64,000 bases of DNA from Hyaloperonospora brassicae. Lineage: Eukaryota; Oomycota; Peronosporomycetes; Peronosporales; Peronosporaceae. Made by a program: the position numbers and the translations under genes. Position 1 is the first letter of the stretch; the number at the start of each line of letters is the position of its first letter. A model generated the notes under the pieces. It was given only the letters and a program-made list of their open reading frames with translations. It ran no database searches and was not told the origin of the DNA. This document shows, piece by piece, positions 62,899 to 64,000 of the stretch. Location: NCBI GenBank assembly GCA_947650285.1, contig CANTFL010001451.1, positions 558,001 to 622,000 of the forward strand, given 5' to 3'.

Positions 62899-63130
62899 GT
62901 GTGTACACACTGTGGGTCTAAGCGACATCACGATGGTGGATGTTGAAAGCTACTTACGTGTCAAAGTGTGGTCGTCAGAGTTATCCGGCGGACAAATGCT
63001 ACTAATTTTCTTCCGTATGCAAAAACGTACACGAGGAAGGATTGTGCCCGATAGAACACTTTTACAACAGATCCGTCAGTGGTATGTCCTCACCAAGCAT
63101 GCAGGAATGTTGCCGGAACGAGCCGAGAAG
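62899..63130 (+). pseudogene. Zinc knuckles of family B gag
   Basis: The first knuckle is intact: Cys codons at 62902, 62911 and 62941 and His at 62926, fitting CX2CX4HX4C. A TGA follows at once. The second spans a one-base deletion: Cys at 62959 and 62967, Tyr in the His place, Cys at 62997. Then come further Cys-rich words such as VCKNVHEEGLCPIEHFY. Such knuckles bind the RNA genome during packaging. Confidence 0.75.
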
Positions 63131-63439
63131 ATGATAAATTAAGACGCTCGCCAGGTTGTAATCTGGTGCGAGCCGACCGTTCTAGGCTCTACGTTCATGC
63201 ATTTGTGGAGAGGAAGTTGGTCGACGGAAGCGATGCCAAACAGGATAATCTTTGTTATACATGTAATATTTCCGAGGGTCTGCGTGCCAATTCGAGTGTA
63301 ATAAGACATGATGCGTACGACCGATCGCCCGCCAAGATGGCGTTTGTCTTAGCGCCGGGCGTGTCAAGGGAAAATTAAAATTACCACACACAAGAAATAT
63401 GGTTCAAGCAAGCTTGAGTAGTTGAAAAGATTAACAACG

Positions 63440-63990
63440 AAAAGTCTACAATGCTGCTGGACTTAGGAGATGAGATCTTGATCGTGGACACCGCCTTAGC
63501 TCGAAAGGTGATATGTGGCATCGACGAGAATTAAAAACAGGAGTGTGTGGGGATCATGAAAACACGTACATGAACGAAGGACGCACAAAGGTCAAGATCA
63601 CCCTAACTGGATCGCTAAGGTACTACTTTGATGTATGGGTGGGTGATCAAGTCGGTCAAGAAGCGCCCTGGGTATGTGTTTCGTGGTACCCGCCGGTAAA
63701 CGTCTGGATTTAGCGGAGGGGACCCTAGTATTGCCGGATGAAGTGAGAATTTATCTAGCAAGACGCAGATTTCTGTACGGATCGCCCATGCAGCCAATCG
63801 TGATCCCAGAATAGCACGTGGGTCTGTAGATCAGCAGAGATACGGATGGGCACTGTAAATGTCCAACGCCAAGATATGAGCGAGACGCGATCCAAAATGG
63901 TTACCCAAAGGAACCATTGGGATAGGTCGAACCAAGTACTTGAATCTGACAAATCTCAGCGATACCCTCGATCGCGGACCGGCTTTAGGC
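63440..63990 (+). pseudogene. Protease and linker region, family B
   Basis: Readings MLLDLGDEILIVDTALARKV (63451), ENTYMNEGRTKVKITLTGSL, YFDVWVGDQVGQEA, VPAGKRLDLAEGTLVLPDEV and QPIVIPE occur in changing frames, in the order seen in oomycete gypsy polyproteins. The usual Asp-Ser/Thr-Gly catalytic triplet is degraded to DLGDE. Confidence 0.65.
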
Positions 63991-64000
63991 TGGACTATGG

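Larger units (their letters stand above)
60757..64000 (+). mobile_element. 5' half of a decayed Ty3/gypsy element, family B
   Basis: Downstream of the family B LTR the plus strand carries, in broken frames, a gag-like region, two zinc knuckles and a protease-like region in retrotransposon order. It runs off the right edge, so RT, RNase H and integrase would lie outside. Frequent stops and single-base frameshifts make it non-functional. Confidence 0.8.

Overview
The window looks like nuclear DNA of an oomycete of the Phytophthora/downy mildew group. The main evidence is a complete CesA3-type cellulose synthase with one short 5' intron, a secreted effector candidate with W-type helical repeats, a eukaryotic selenocysteine elongation factor, and Ty3/gypsy and Tc1/mariner-class elements of the kind common in these genomes. 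The species cannot be fixed from the sequence alone; Plasmopara or a close relative would fit. There is no ribosomal RNA, recognisable tRNA, CRISPR array or viral genome.

Layout. Positions 1 to about 15,000 are the gene-rich, GC-richer part. They hold a cysteine-rich type I membrane protein (808-1914, minus) divergently arranged with cellulose synthase CesA3 (4236-7827, plus, two exons), then two tentative small gene fragments (8400-8995), a coiled-coil protein with a basic tail and an in-frame stop followed by more coding-like sequence (9022-10032, minus), a stretch of decayed coding sequence (about 10.86-11.89 kb), and selenocysteine-specific elongation factor eEFSec (12452-14650, minus).

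From about 15 kb to the end the sequence is AT-rich, repeat-laden and almost gene-free. It holds a decayed LTR (about 16.0-16.77 kb), a decayed TA-flanked DDE DNA transposon (18.8-21.2 kb), a 288-bp perfect CT microsatellite (23,967-24,254), an 11-kb desert, a full-length but coding-defective 7.7-kb chromodomain Ty3/gypsy retrotransposon (35,528-43,219) with a degraded antisense ORF, a secreted WY/RxLR-like effector candidate (44,146-45,645, minus), further LTRs of a second family (about 47.1-48.2, 50.0-51.0 and 59.4-60.76 kb), a degenerate 20-21-bp tandem repeat (58.4-58.7 kb), and the 5' half of a second decayed gypsy element running off the right edge (60.76-64.0 kb).

The layout matches the two-compartment architecture known for oomycete genomes: conserved housekeeping genes packed together at one end and an effector gene isolated among transposons at the other. 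CesA3 makes cell-wall cellulose at the plasma membrane, eEFSec delivers Sec-tRNA to ribosomes, and the effector is predicted to leave the cell. There is no operon-like or pathway relationship between them. The most unusual signals are the antisense ORF in the retrotransposon, the mismatch between near-identical LTRs and heavily broken internal genes, the GATC-centred 15-bp arrays inside the second LTR family, and the in-frame continuation of the coiled-coil gene past its stop.
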